Shown piece by piece: positions 39,740-49,140 of a DNA stretch of 64,000 nt; positions within the stretch are counted from its first letter, which is position 1; each line of letters starts with the position of its first letter. Under the pieces are notes generated by a model. The model saw only the letters and a list, made by a program, of their open reading frames with translations, searched no databases and had not been told where the DNA came from. The translations under genes were made by a program, and so were the position numbers. The stretch comes from Congregibacter litoralis KT71 (lineage in GTDB: Bacteria; Pseudomonadota; Gammaproteobacteria; Pseudomonadales; Halieaceae): assembly GCF_000153125.2 (NCBI RefSeq), contig NZ_CM002299.1, positions 4,287,118-4,351,117 of the forward strand, given 5' to 3'.

Positions 39740-41446
39740 CTACCGTAAATACTTACTGGGAAAGTAGGCACGACAGGCCTCCATCACCGATTCAGCTTCC
39801 CGGAGCTGACCGTTCGCCTGCAAACTCCGTCGTAACCAGGTGCAGGTCGCCCGCCCCCAGGGCCGCTGTTCGTGGGCGCGACTCGCCGCGGCCAGTGTCG
39901 CGACGGTATCGCCTTTCTTTGAGGCGAGATATGCCGCCGTGAGCTGCGTATCTACGCTATCGTCCGGGAGACGCAAGGTTACAGGCAATGCAAAACCCTC
40001 GCGGGCCAGAAGCACACCCCGCACATCCTCGTACAGCAATCGCCATCGCCCGGTCTGCAACAGCCCCCGGGTCAACCGGACGCCATTGCGACCCCGGGGC
40101 CACATAAACAGCTCCGCACCGGAGTCTTCTACCGTCTCTATCCATCCCGGGCGCGCGCCGAGTACCGTGACGTAATCCAGGTAAGTCGCATCATCAAACA
40201 GCGTATTTGCACGGCCGTCGATAAACACCTTCAGAGCACCATCGCTGCGCCAATGGAGATAGCCCCCCCAGTTGTAAAAAGCAAAGGTCTTGCCCTGGAG
40301 GTCATTGGCTTCGACAAAGTCCGCGAGCCCATGGGGAAACACGTACTCTGCGGTGAGATAGTGAAAGGCAATACCTGAACTTAAAGAGTAAGGCGCGACG
40401 CGAAGCCCTCCCCAGATAGTCAGGGCTAATAGCGCCGGGAGCATTAGGGGCTGCACGAGCTTTTGACGCAATAACGCGCCAGCAAAAGGGGCAAGTAAGA
40501 GCGCAAACGCCATGGCCCACAAAATGATAAAGCGCCGGCTGGTTGCGGACATGGCGGCACTGAGTACAGCGATAGCCACAAGCTCCGGACTAAAACGCAC
40601 CCGTCGTCGCACCGCGGGTAGGAGCCAGGTCAGGCTCAAGGCAGCGCCAATCACCAGGGAGTAGGCATACCACGCCGAGGTAATCCCCCCGGCCTCAAAG
40701 GGCGATCGCCACTCGCCCAGGCTTCGGTAGGGCGAGTCCGCATTCAGTGCGTAGACCAGCGGTAAACAGAAAATGCGCAGGCCATCAGGATTTACAAGGC
40801 AGATGAGCGCGCAGGCGCTCCAGGTAAATGCAGCGCGGCGCAGGGCTGCCAAAGAACATTCGCGCCAGGGAAACAGCACAATAGCCAGCACCATCAGGCC
40901 GAACACAAAACCGCCGTGGAGGTTCACCCAGACAAGAAACAGCGGCAATAGGGCTTTCAGGCGTGGCGACCGAAACAGCGTCAGCTCAAGCAGAACCGCC
41001 AAGCCAAGGAGAGAGTAGAGCTGGGGTCGCATGTCCAGAAAAGGCGCTGCAATCGCCACAGCCGCGGTGCAGGCCAAAAGCGCTGCCAGGGCGTTACCGC
41101 TAATGCGGGTCAGCAACTGCTGAAACAGACAGAAGGTCGCGATGATCAGGGACCATTTCCAGATGACCAGGCTCGCCACACCGAAGACACGCACCCATCC
41201 ATAGAACAACAGATCCGCCAGCCACTCGTGGTTGTGCCAGGCGCTGCCCTGCTCCGTAAAGGACCAGTCATCGACCAGCCAGGGGCTTCCCTGCTGGATG
41301 ACTTCCCGACCCGCAGCAATATGCCACCAAAGATCCGAGCCCATCATTTCGGTGAAACCGAAGGAAAGGTAGATGAGCGCACCAGCGAGCAGCCAGGGCC
41401 AACTGCGCTGTAAAGGTCCGTCCAATACTGGCGAAAGCGGGGACAT
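39740..41446 (-). CDS. Polytopic membrane protein, GT-C-like, with C-terminal TPR-like tail
   Basis: This 568-aa protein has about 10-11 TM helices. The first large periplasmic loop carries GSDLWWHIAAGREV and HNHEWLADLLFYG, acidic and histidine-rich sites like those in GT-C glycosyltransferases and oligosaccharyltransferase-like proteins. Later TM segments are followed by a soluble region (about 380-490) and a helical C-terminus (TAAYLASKKGDTVATLAAAS) like a TPR pair. The start ATG at 41446 is set by position, 19 bp after the GT2 stop. A longer frame reaches 41560 inside that gene and is unlikely. The GT2 enzyme just upstream could make the polyprenyl-phosphate sugar that this protein would transfer. 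Confidence 0.75.
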   Translation of the reverse strand: MSPLSPVLDGPLQRSWPWLLAGALIYLSFGFTEMMGSDLWWHIAAGREVIQQGSPWLVDDWSFTEQGSAWHNHEWLADLLFYGWVRVFGVASLVIWKWSLIIATFCLFQQLLTRISGNALAALLACTAAVAIAAPFLDMRPQLYSLLGLAVLLELTLFRSPRLKALLPLFLVWVNLHGGFVFGLMVLAIVLFPWRECSLAALRRAAFTWSACALICLVNPDGLRIFCLPLVYALNADSPYRSLGEWRSPFEAGGITSAWYAYSLVIGAALSLTWLLPAVRRRVRFSPELVAIAVLSAAMSATSRRFIILWAMAFALLLAPFAGALLRQKLVQPLMLPALLALTIWGGLRVAPYSLSSGIAFHYLTAEYVFPHGLADFVEANDLQGKTFAFYNWGGYLHWRSDGALKVFIDGRANTLFDDATYLDYVTVLGARPGWIETVEDSGAELFMWPRGRNGVRLTRGLLQTGRWRLLYEDVRGVLLAREGFALPVTLRLPDDSVDTQLTAAYLASKKGDTVATLAAASRAHEQRPWGRATCTWLRRSLQANGQLREAESVMEACRAYFPSKYLR

Positions 41447-41465
41447 TAAGGATGGGTAACGAGCA

Positions 41466-42488
41466 TCAGGGGTTTTGCAGGCGCTCGTTTTCTTCGGAGC
41501 GTGGGCTGACTGCCGTTTCCTCCGAGGTGTCAGCCAGAGTCTCGCGGCGATGAAGGCCACCGCTGGGTCGGTAGTCCATCACAAAGTACAGCTGCCGCCC
41601 CTTGCTCTCGTTATAGGTTCGCGCGAGGTACTCGCCAATAATGCCCAGACAGACGAGCTGCACACCGCCCAGAAACAGCATGATCACAATCAGCGACGGA
41701 TAGCCCGGCACGGGATTACCCAGAAAAAGCGTGCGCAATAAAAAGAACAAACCGTAGGCAAAAGCCAGGACTGACGTGAACAGCCCCAGCCAGGTAGCAA
41801 GCTTCAGGGGTGCGGCGGAGAAGGAAGTAATGCCCTCCAGGGCGTGGTTCCAGAGACGCCAGTAGCTCCATTTGCTCCGCCCCAGGGAGCGGGCGTCGCG
41901 CGCATAGGGAACCGCTTTCTGGGGATAACCGATCCAGGCGTAGAGGCCCTTCATATACCGATGCTGCTCGCGAAGTTTGGCGAGAGCATCCACGGCCCGG
42001 CGGCTGAGCAAACGGAAGTCACCGGTGTCCCGGGGAATAGGGACATCCGATAGCCGGTCCATCACCCGGTAAAACAGGGCTGCGCTTTGACGTTTGAGCC
42101 ACTGCTCACCCTCCCGGGACTCCCGGGTCGCGTAGACCACGTCGTAACCCTCACGCCAATGCTCCACAAGGGTGGGAATCAACTCCGGCGGGTCCTGAAG
42201 GTCCGCATCGATCACCACCACGGCATCGCCTTCGACGTGATCAAAGCCCGCGGACATGGCCGCCTCTTTACCGAAATTCCGTGACAGACGTAAAACGCCG
42301 ATACGGTCATCATCGCTTTGTTTTTCGGCCAGCCACTCGCTGGAGCCATCGCTGCTGCCATCGTCTACATAGAGCAGTTGCACGGAGACCGGCAAAGACT
42401 CGAGTACCGCCAGAATCCGATCGTGAAAGGTCGGCAAGACCTCACGCTCGTTGTAGACGGGAACCACAACGGACAACAGCTCCGTCAC
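41466..42488 (-). CDS. GT2 polyprenyl-phosphate glycosyltransferase (GtrB/DPM1-like)
   Basis: This 340-aa protein begins with a GT-A domain: VVVPVYNEREVLP, YVDDGSSDGS and DADLQDPPELIP, the last with the D-x-D metal site. Two C-terminal TM helices (about residues 235-255 and 270-292) follow. This is the plan of bactoprenol glucosyltransferases and dolichol-phosphate-mannose synthases, which make a lipid-linked sugar for GT-C enzymes. The start is GTG at 42488. It lies 72 bp after the acyl-CoA reductase gene and 19 bp before the GT-C-like gene. Confidence 0.9.
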   Translation of the reverse strand: MTELLSVVVPVYNEREVLPTFHDRILAVLESLPVSVQLLYVDDGSSDGSSEWLAEKQSDDDRIGVLRLSRNFGKEAAMSAGFDHVEGDAVVVIDADLQDPPELIPTLVEHWREGYDVVYATRESREGEQWLKRQSAALFYRVMDRLSDVPIPRDTGDFRLLSRRAVDALAKLREQHRYMKGLYAWIGYPQKAVPYARDARSLGRSKWSYWRLWNHALEGITSFSAAPLKLATWLGLFTSVLAFAYGLFFLLRTLFLGNPVPGYPSLIVIMLFLGGVQLVCLGIIGEYLARTYNESKGRQLYFVMDYRPSGGLHRRETLADTSEETAVSPRSEENERLQNP

Positions 42489-42559
42489 GACTTGCCCGGA
42501 GCTATCGCTTCGACGGCATACTCAGCAGCGGATTCGGATGTCCTTGCGGCTTTCATTGT

Positions 42560-44620
42560 CTACCAGTGGACGCCGCGCATTACCTGGGCAAACATTTTCT
42601 GCGCAAGCTCAAGCTTGTTGGAAGGCATGTTCGCGCGCTCGGCGGCGGCCTCCTCCTCAGTCAGACCGCGTGCCGCGGGCGAATCGGGAAACAGCGCGTA
42701 CGCCTGACTGAGAAACGCTTCGGTCACACTGGGAATCGTGGCCTGGGCCACGGCGCCGGTCACCCCTAATCCCGTAGACATTCGTTTGGGCTTGGCAATA
42801 ATCGCCTTGATCACCAGGTCCCGCGCCTGCTCCGGCGACAAGGTGGGAAAGGCTTTGTAGAGGCTTGTCGGCGCGATCATCGGCGTGCGCACCAGGGGCA
42901 TGTGAATGGTGGTAAAAGACACATTGTTCGCCGCGTATTCCGGTGCAGCGCAAAGGCTGAAGGCATCAAGAGCCGACTTGGACGCCACGTAAGCCGAGAA
43001 ACGCGGTGGATTTGTGAGCACGCCAATGGAGGAAATGTTGATGATGTGCCCCCGCTCCCGCTCTTCCATGCTCGGTAAAAATCCCAGGATCAAGCGGAGG
43101 GCGCCGAAGTAGTTGAGCTCCATGGTGCGTTCAAAATCATGGAAGCGGTCATAGCTGTGACGCACCGAGCGTCGTATGGAACGACCGGCGTTATTCACAA
43201 GCACATCCACGTGACCATGATCCCGAAGGACGTCTCGGACCAGCTTCTGGCAGTCTTTCTCACTGGACACATCGCAGGAATAGGCCTGGGCATCGCCCCC
43301 TTTCTGGGCGATTTCCTGAAGAGTCTCGTCGAGCTTTTCTACCGTGCGCGCCACCAGGAGCACCGTGGCCCCGGCGCGGGCAAGGCGCAGTGCACACTCC
43401 TTACCAATACCGCTGGTCGCTCCCGTGACCATGACAACCTGACCTTTGACCTTGCGCCGCAGCACCGCCAGCGTGGGACGTCCGATGAAGTCGTTGAACA
43501 GCCCGTCTACCTCACGGATCAGGGAATCCTTGTCGCCCCGCAGGAAGTGCCGCCAGTAATCCCACAGTACCTGCGCATAGGATTCAAAGCTGGGGCAGGT
43601 GATCCCCGAGGGCTCGAGAAATGCCTGGGTTTTGGTGGAATCAAAACGCGTGGGATAGTTGATATAGCCGATGACCTGCGGCGGGATACCCAGACGCGCC
43701 ACGGCCTTCTCCCCGAGGGACTTCACCGTGGGGATCTTGCTGATTCCCGATCCCGCAAGCTTGCTGGCTTTATCGAGAAGCCGCAGATTCACCGCCCGAA
43801 GTTTTGGTCCGTGTCCGACTTCCATCATCACCTTGAGGAGATCGCCGACGCGGATACCGTCGGGATCCGTGAGGAAGAAACAGGCGTGATCCGGACCATC
43901 CATGTGCGCCAGGTAATCCATGGCGTTCACCACAAAGTCCACAGGGACAATGTTCAGCAGGCCCGCCTTGTTCATGATCAGGGGCAGACCCTCGGGGGTC
44001 ACCTTGCTGAGCTTGTCCAACAGCTCAAAGAAGTAATAGGGCCCGTCGATCTTGTCCATCTCGCCGGTTTCGGAATGTCCCACGACCATGCCGGGCCGAT
44101 AGATGCGCCACTTCATAGTGGTCTCTTTGCGGACCAGGCCTTCGGACTCGTGCTTCGTGGCGAAATAGGGGTGGTCCAGAGCGCCCGCCTCTTCAAACAT
44201 ATCCTCGGTGAAGGTGCCCTCGTAAAGACCCGCGGCGGCGATGGATGAAACCTGATGAAAGCAGCCGGCTTTCAGGGCCTTTGCCAGCGAGATCGCCTGG
44301 GCGGTGCCATTCACATTGCTGACGCGCTGACTCTCGGCGTCGGCTTCCATGTCGTAAATCGCCGCAAGATGGAAGAAGTGATCGATCTTGCCTGTTTGCT
44401 GCTTCACCCAGGCCGCTTTCACGCCGAGACGTCGCTTGCTAAGGTCGCCCTCCACGGCAACGACCTGCTCCGGTGACGCGCCCCAGAGCTCCCGGAGCGC
44501 ATCAAGCTTGGGCACGGAGCCGGGACGAACCAAAACAAAGACCTTGCCACCCCGATCCAGAAGTTTGGGCACCAGAAAACGTCCGATAAAACCCGTACCG
44601 CCGGTCACAAAATAATTCAT
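42560..44620 (-). CDS. Bifunctional fatty acyl-CoA reductase (two fused SDR domains)
   Basis: This 686-aa protein begins MNYFVTGGTGFIGRFLVPKL, an extended SDR domain (about 1-370). Motifs such as YRPGMVVGHSETGEMDK and LNIVPVDFVVNAMD match the Marinobacter fatty acyl-CoA reductase. A classical SDR domain follows (about 395-640) with TGATSGIGKE, NNAGRSIRRSV, SAYVASKSALDAFS and IHMPLVRTPMIAPT. The enzyme of this plan reduces acyl-CoA or acyl-ACP through the aldehyde to a fatty alcohol with NADPH, for wax esters or ether-type lipids. The start at 44620 has GGAGAG 5 nt upstream. No wax ester synthase is visible in the window. Confidence 0.92.
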   Translation of the reverse strand: MNYFVTGGTGFIGRFLVPKLLDRGGKVFVLVRPGSVPKLDALRELWGASPEQVVAVEGDLSKRRLGVKAAWVKQQTGKIDHFFHLAAIYDMEADAESQRVSNVNGTAQAISLAKALKAGCFHQVSSIAAAGLYEGTFTEDMFEEAGALDHPYFATKHESEGLVRKETTMKWRIYRPGMVVGHSETGEMDKIDGPYYFFELLDKLSKVTPEGLPLIMNKAGLLNIVPVDFVVNAMDYLAHMDGPDHACFFLTDPDGIRVGDLLKVMMEVGHGPKLRAVNLRLLDKASKLAGSGISKIPTVKSLGEKAVARLGIPPQVIGYINYPTRFDSTKTQAFLEPSGITCPSFESYAQVLWDYWRHFLRGDKDSLIREVDGLFNDFIGRPTLAVLRRKVKGQVVMVTGATSGIGKECALRLARAGATVLLVARTVEKLDETLQEIAQKGGDAQAYSCDVSSEKDCQKLVRDVLRDHGHVDVLVNNAGRSIRRSVRHSYDRFHDFERTMELNYFGALRLILGFLPSMEERERGHIINISSIGVLTNPPRFSAYVASKSALDAFSLCAAPEYAANNVSFTTIHMPLVRTPMIAPTSLYKAFPTLSPEQARDLVIKAIIAKPKRMSTGLGVTGAVAQATIPSVTEAFLSQAYALFPDSPAARGLTEEEAAAERANMPSNKLELAQKMFAQVMRGVHW

Positions 44621-44703
44621 ATCGCTCTCCAAACCGCGCCTGACCCCTGGATCAGACCTTGACTGTTTTTATTGGTGGTTATCGTGCCCAAGGATAGATC
44701 AAT

Positions 44704-45522
44704 TTAAGCGGCAACATCAGAGGGAGTTTGGGCGCTTCCATGAACGGCACCGTCTGCTTTCCGGAGGAGGTAACACTGGGTCCACAACACGGCTTCAAAC
44801 CGTGATCCCTGAAGCTTCCTGTCGATTGCCGCGAGGAATCGTTGTCCCCAGTTGCCCCCAAACTCCCCAAGGATCGGCAGATAAAAGCCCATCCGCGCCT
44901 GTTTACGCACCACGAACCCTGCGGCCGTGCATTGGGTTTTGAGCTGCGCCGCCGACAGGAGGTTGATGTGTCCCGTGGGTTCGACGGGCTCGCGATAAAC
45001 CAGGCGCAGCAGGTGGATGATCCCCGGCAGAAAGGCAATTTTGCCGAGAAGCTCCACGGGGCTCAGAGGCTGAGGCGTAGTGAGAATCAAGGTACCCTGA
45101 GGCGACAATGCCCCGGCCATGGCCTTCAGTAACCCCGCCGAGTCTGCAACATGTTCAATCACCTCAGAGCACAAAAGCAGATCTACAGAACCGCCTTGCA
45201 GAATTCCTGAGCGAAGATCCCCCTGCACAAACCCGACGGATACTGCTTCGCCCTCCGCAGCCAGAAGGTGCTTCGCCGCCCGAAGGTGACCGGGCTCCAC
45301 GTCCAAGGCGACAACACGCTGAGCCAGCTGCGAAAGCGCGGGGAGGTACACGCCAGAACCGGGCCCCAGCTCCAGAGCCTGCTTGATAGAGCCCTGACTC
45401 CCCAGCTCCCTAAGCTGTGCCAACACCCAGTCGCGACGGGCGCAATGGAGATAGCGGCGGGTCGGATTGCGCGATGCGTAGAGCGTGGCCTGAAGTGCAA
45501 CCCGCTGCTCTTCGCGGCTCAT
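44704..45522 (-). CDS. SAM-dependent methyltransferase, class I
   Basis: This 272-aa protein has motif I LELGPGSGVYLPAL near residue 42, followed by VVALDVEPGHLRAAK, VDLLLCSEVIEHV and GTLILTTPQP, which is the UbiG/Methyltransf_11 pattern. After the core, a hydrophobic helical segment (ELLGKIAFLPGIIHLLRLVYR) may touch the membrane, so a lipid or lipid-linked substrate is likely. The ATG overlaps the stop of the preceding membrane protein gene as ATGA. It probably works in the same pathway as the flanking glycosyl- and acyl-transfer genes. Confidence 0.85.
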   Translation of the reverse strand: MSREEQRVALQATLYASRNPTRRYLHCARRDWVLAQLRELGSQGSIKQALELGPGSGVYLPALSQLAQRVVALDVEPGHLRAAKHLLAAEGEAVSVGFVQGDLRSGILQGGSVDLLLCSEVIEHVADSAGLLKAMAGALSPQGTLILTTPQPLSPVELLGKIAFLPGIIHLLRLVYREPVEPTGHINLLSAAQLKTQCTAAGFVVRKQARMGFYLPILGEFGGNWGQRFLAAIDRKLQGSRFEAVLWTQCYLLRKADGAVHGSAQTPSDVAA

Positions 45523-47315
45523 GGCCGAACCTCAAAGACAACAATATCGCCCACAAACTGCGTAAAACTGCCGTAAACGGTGTAATGCAGGAGCAACTCC
45601 GGCATAAAGCTCGGCGCGCGGAAATGTTCGCGCTTAACCAGCATCGGATGCTCATCAGCGATGGCCCGGCGATAAAAACGCGCAGACTCGGGCGTGGTTT
45701 TAATCAGATGCGAGAGGTCATGGACCAGGGGGCCATTGAGCTCGTTGGCAAACGCCGTGTCGTACCAGTTCTCGCTCAGTATCACAGCATCGACCCGGGA
45801 CAGGCGTTGACTGCGGGAGTCCGCGTCAACGGGGCGAAAGAGTCTGTGCACTGCACCGGTATCGGGCGGAGGATTCACGTAATAGCTTACAAGGACACGC
45901 GTGGGAGATCGCTCGCCATACCAGGCAATGAGTTTACGACGGGGATCGAGGTGGTAATCAGATACCAGATCCATCGCCAGGAGCGCCTGCCACAGCACCA
46001 TCAACGCAACCGCGAGGCCACGCCGCGATGGTCTCAGGTAGCTCACGCCCAGGGCTGCGAGAAGACAGGCCGCCGGCAGTAAAGGCAGGTAATGCCGGTA
46101 GTAGGTCACCGGAGCGAGGAAGGCCATGTAAAGGGCAAAGGCCGGCAGCGGCAGGAGGGCTAAGCAGACTCGATCAAAGGCCTCACGCTTCCACAGTTGC
46201 CCTGCGCCATACACCGCCCCCAGGAAGGCCGGCACACCCAGGCCCATCACAAGCACCGTGAAGACGTTAATGGGATTGCGCAGCCACTTATGCCAACCGA
46301 TGGCACCGTAGTCCGTGCCAAAACGCCCCTCGAGGCTTCCCGCCGTAAAAGCCACAAACACATCAACCTGCATCAACAGGGGCGCTAACCACGGCGCCAG
46401 CAGAAAAAAACCTCTGCCTGTTGCGCTCAGACGCGGCCAGGGCACAATCAGATAGAAAACGGCCGGCAGCAGCCAGATGGCCCAAGGAGGCAGCTCAGGG
46501 TTGGATACCAAACCAAAGACAGCGGCGTAGCCCAGAAGCAGTATCGCAATGCGCCAACGGCTCAGCCCCCCAAACAGCGTCGCCAGAAATCCCGGGGGTA
46601 AGAACGCCGCGAGGGACGCCACGGCAAACACCCAGTACTTGGTGAAGATCGCAGGCGCAAGAAGCACCACCGCTATGAGCCAGCGCGATCCCCCCCGGCG
46701 CAAACTCCAGATCAGAGCGCAGATAAAGGCGTAGATAAAAAAGGTGGACGCCGCATCCACGGTCCCCACCATGGACTCACTGATGTGCCAGCCCGAGAGC
46801 GCCAGCAAGGCACCGGCTGTGGGAGCCACCCACGGTCGCTCGGGAAACAACAGCGTTGCAAGGAGCCACAGTGCTCCCACGGTAAGTGCCCCGGTAGTTG
46901 CGGAATACAGTCTGGCGATCAGCAGATGTCCTTCGCTGTGGCAGAAGGCCTTTGCGGTCTGTGCACTCCCAACTCCTCCCTCGGGCGGCGAGTCCCCGAG
47001 AGCACCGGCTATCGCCAGGGTCTGCCAGCCCACAAAGGGTGAGTAATCAAAGCCCCGCAGCGCCGCTCTGCAGGAGCCGCCTTCATCAAAATTCACCAGG
47101 GTAAAACCGTCATCGCCATACCAGTCCTGTCCATAATTCAGGGCGGGCACGGCACGCAGAAAAAAGGCCAGGACAAGGAGCGCCAACAACAGCACTCGGG
47201 GTGGCGGCGAAGAACTGAAGTCAGGGGATAGAGACAAGCCTGGCTCGCGATAACGGCGGGAGTTTGCGCAGTCTAGCAGAGGGTAAATACGCCGCTGTCG
47301 CACCCATCGTCGCAT
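45519..47315 (-). CDS. GT39-like (GT-C) membrane glycosyltransferase
   Basis: This protein, up to 598 aa, has about 11-12 TM helices. The first periplasmic loop carries NYGQDWYGDDGFT, with acidic residues where PMT/ArnT enzymes have their catalytic Asp. A later loop reads SGWHISESMVGTVDAASTFF, and the C-terminal soluble part is about 140 residues. GT39/ArnT-like enzymes move a sugar from a polyprenyl phosphate to lipid, protein or glycan. The start is uncertain. ATG at 47315 lies only 50 bp from the divergent HAD-PlsC start; a TTG near 47241, just before the first TM helix, is also possible. The stop overlaps the methyltransferase start. Confidence 0.75.
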   Translation of the reverse strand: MRRWVRQRRIYPLLDCANSRRYREPGLSLSPDFSSSPPPRVLLLALLVLAFFLRAVPALNYGQDWYGDDGFTLVNFDEGGSCRAALRGFDYSPFVGWQTLAIAGALGDSPPEGGVGSAQTAKAFCHSEGHLLIARLYSATTGALTVGALWLLATLLFPERPWVAPTAGALLALSGWHISESMVGTVDAASTFFIYAFICALIWSLRRGGSRWLIAVVLLAPAIFTKYWVFAVASLAAFLPPGFLATLFGGLSRWRIAILLLGYAAVFGLVSNPELPPWAIWLLPAVFYLIVPWPRLSATGRGFFLLAPWLAPLLMQVDVFVAFTAGSLEGRFGTDYGAIGWHKWLRNPINVFTVLVMGLGVPAFLGAVYGAGQLWKREAFDRVCLALLPLPAFALYMAFLAPVTYYRHYLPLLPAACLLAALGVSYLRPSRRGLAVALMVLWQALLAMDLVSDYHLDPRRKLIAWYGERSPTRVLVSYYVNPPPDTGAVHRLFRPVDADSRSQRLSRVDAVILSENWYDTAFANELNGPLVHDLSHLIKTTPESARFYRRAIADEHPMLVKREHFRAPSFMPELLLHYTVYGSFTQFVGDIVVFEVRP

Positions 47316-47364
47316 GCTAGACTCAAAGGTTCCGCGACTAATCAAAGTACAGGACGTTGACGTC

Positions 47365-49098
47365 ATGAGCAGCTCTGTAAAGCCCCTCCTCGAGGCCATT
47401 GAGGCCAGTCCCGACGGGCCGGAAATTTGCGCCATCTTCGATTTTGACGGCACGATAATTTCCGGTTATTCCGCCATCGCGTTTATCCGCGAGCAGCTGC
47501 GTCGGGGCGATCTGTCCGTGCGGGATTTTCTGGAGCTTGCCAGCGCCATGACCAACTTTGGACTGGGAAACCTCGGCTTCTCCGGCATGATGGCGGTCAC
47601 TACGCAGTTTATTCGCGGTATCGAAGAGCAGGCCTACACCGAGCTCGGTGAAGAGCTGTTCACCAAGCAGATCGCCCGGCTGGTGTATCCCGAGTCTCGC
47701 GCACTCATTGACGCGCACCTCGCCAAGGGCCACACCGTCGGTATCATCTCCTCTGCCACGCCCTATCAGGTGGAACCCGCAGCGCGGGATCTGGGCATCG
47801 AAAATGTGCTGTGTACCCAGCTTGAAGTAATAGATGGCGTGTTTACGGGCAGCGTCGTCAGACCCACCTGCTTCGGGCAGGGCAAAGTCGATGCGGCCGA
47901 GGTACTTGCGGACAGCGTTGGCGCTAATCTGGATAACGGTTTCTTTTATTCCGACAGCACCGATGACCAGCTGCTCCTGGAGCATGTCGGCAATCCCGTT
48001 GCCCTCAATCCCAGCGACAAACTGCGCGCAGTGGCAAGAGACAACAACTGGCCGACGGCAAGTTTTGGTAGCCGGGGTCGTCCCACACTGGGACAGTTTG
48101 TTCGCTCCATCGCCGCCACAGTGAGCCTGGTGCCTACCTTCGCCGCAGGGCTGCCTATTTACGCACTCACCGGGTCCCGGCGGGAAGCGACGAATTTTTC
48201 CATCAATCTATTTGCCGAAACCGCCAGCGCGCTTATCAACCTGGACCTTCGAGTGAACGGCGAAGAAAACCTGTGGAAAGAAAGGCCCGCCGTGTTCATT
48301 TTTAACCACCAGAGCAAGGCGGACGTGGTCATCGGGGCGAAGCTCCTGCGCCGTGACATGGCCGGCGTGGGCAAGCAGGAAATCAGGAAAATGCCGGTGA
48401 TCGGCAAAGTGCTGGAGATGGGCGGCGTGGTCATGATCGATCGCAAGAACGCCGCCTCAGCGATCGAAGCCATGAAGCCCCTGGTGGATGCCATGCGCAA
48501 TGAGGGGAAGTCCGTAGCCCTGGCCCCCGAAGGCACGCGCACCGTATCCCCCAACCTGGCACCGTTTAAAAAAGGGGCGTTCCATCTGGCTATTCAGGCC
48601 GGCGTACCCATCGTCCCGGTGGTGATTCGCAATGCCGGGGACGTGGCACCGAAGGGCGACTTTGTTTTTCGTCCCGCGACCGTGGAAGTGGATGTTCTGC
48701 CACCGGTAGACACCAGTGACTGGAGCGCCGACACCCTGGATGAGCACATCCGTGATGTCCGCAACATGTTCTTGAGAACCCTGGGGCAGCCTGAAGAAAA
48801 GGCGCCAACCGCGAAGAAGACTAAAGCAAAAGCGCAGTCCAAAGCCAAGGCGACGACAAAAACCAAGGCCAAAAAGAAACCCGCGACGAAGGCGAAAGCT
48901 CAGGCAAAGGCAACCGCGAAAACTCCACCCAGGGCAAAGGCCAAAGCAAAAGCCAGGGTCAAGGCTGTTCCCAAAACACCGGCTAAAACGACCGCCAAGA
49001 CCAAGGCTCGTCCCGCCGCCAAAGCGCGGCCAAAGACTACAGCCAAGGCACGGCCCAAATCACAACCGAAAGCACGCACCAAGTCAGCGGGGAGCTAA
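47365..49098 (+). CDS. HAD-IB phosphatase / 1-acylglycerol-3-phosphate acyltransferase fusion with Lys/Ala-rich tail
   Basis: This 577-aa protein has a HAD-IB domain first (about 20-230), with DFDGT (Asp26, Asp28) and FFYSDSTDDQLLLEHVG. A PlsC domain follows (about 265-465) with NHQSKAD (His315-x4-Asp320), GGVVMIDR and PEGTR (388-392). HAD-PlsC fusions acylate lysophosphatidate and may also dephosphorylate a lipid or serine-type phosphate. The last hundred residues (from about 476) consist mainly of Lys, Ala, Thr and Pro in motifs such as KAKAKARVKAVPKTPAK, like histone H1 tails, with a predicted charge far above the rest. The ATG at 47365 starts the domain. gpsA follows 42 bp on, which makes a glycerolipid unit. 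Confidence 0.88.
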   Translation: MSSSVKPLLEAIEASPDGPEICAIFDFDGTIISGYSAIAFIREQLRRGDLSVRDFLELASAMTNFGLGNLGFSGMMAVTTQFIRGIEEQAYTELGEELFTKQIARLVYPESRALIDAHLAKGHTVGIISSATPYQVEPAARDLGIENVLCTQLEVIDGVFTGSVVRPTCFGQGKVDAAEVLADSVGANLDNGFFYSDSTDDQLLLEHVGNPVALNPSDKLRAVARDNNWPTASFGSRGRPTLGQFVRSIAATVSLVPTFAAGLPIYALTGSRREATNFSINLFAETASALINLDLRVNGEENLWKERPAVFIFNHQSKADVVIGAKLLRRDMAGVGKQEIRKMPVIGKVLEMGGVVMIDRKNAASAIEAMKPLVDAMRNEGKSVALAPEGTRTVSPNLAPFKKGAFHLAIQAGVPIVPVVIRNAGDVAPKGDFVFRPATVEVDVLPPVDTSDWSADTLDEHIRDVRNMFLRTLGQPEEKAPTAKKTKAKAQSKAKATTKTKAKKKPATKAKAQAKATAKTPPRAKAKAKARVKAVPKTPAKTTAKTKARPAAKARPKTTAKARPKSQPKARTKSAGS

Positions 49099-49140
49099 CA
49101 CACCGGCAGATTAGTCATTTCGTCATATAAGGAGAATAAA

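Noticed and set aside
43139..44248. 369-codon open frame on the plus strand opposite the acyl-CoA reductase gene
   Set aside because: Antisense shadow of a conserved enzyme; no recognisable protein.
44640..44655. CTGACCCCTGGATCAG as operator of the acyl-CoA reductase gene
   Set aside because: The palindrome is imperfect and lies only 20 bp from the start codon; too weak to claim.
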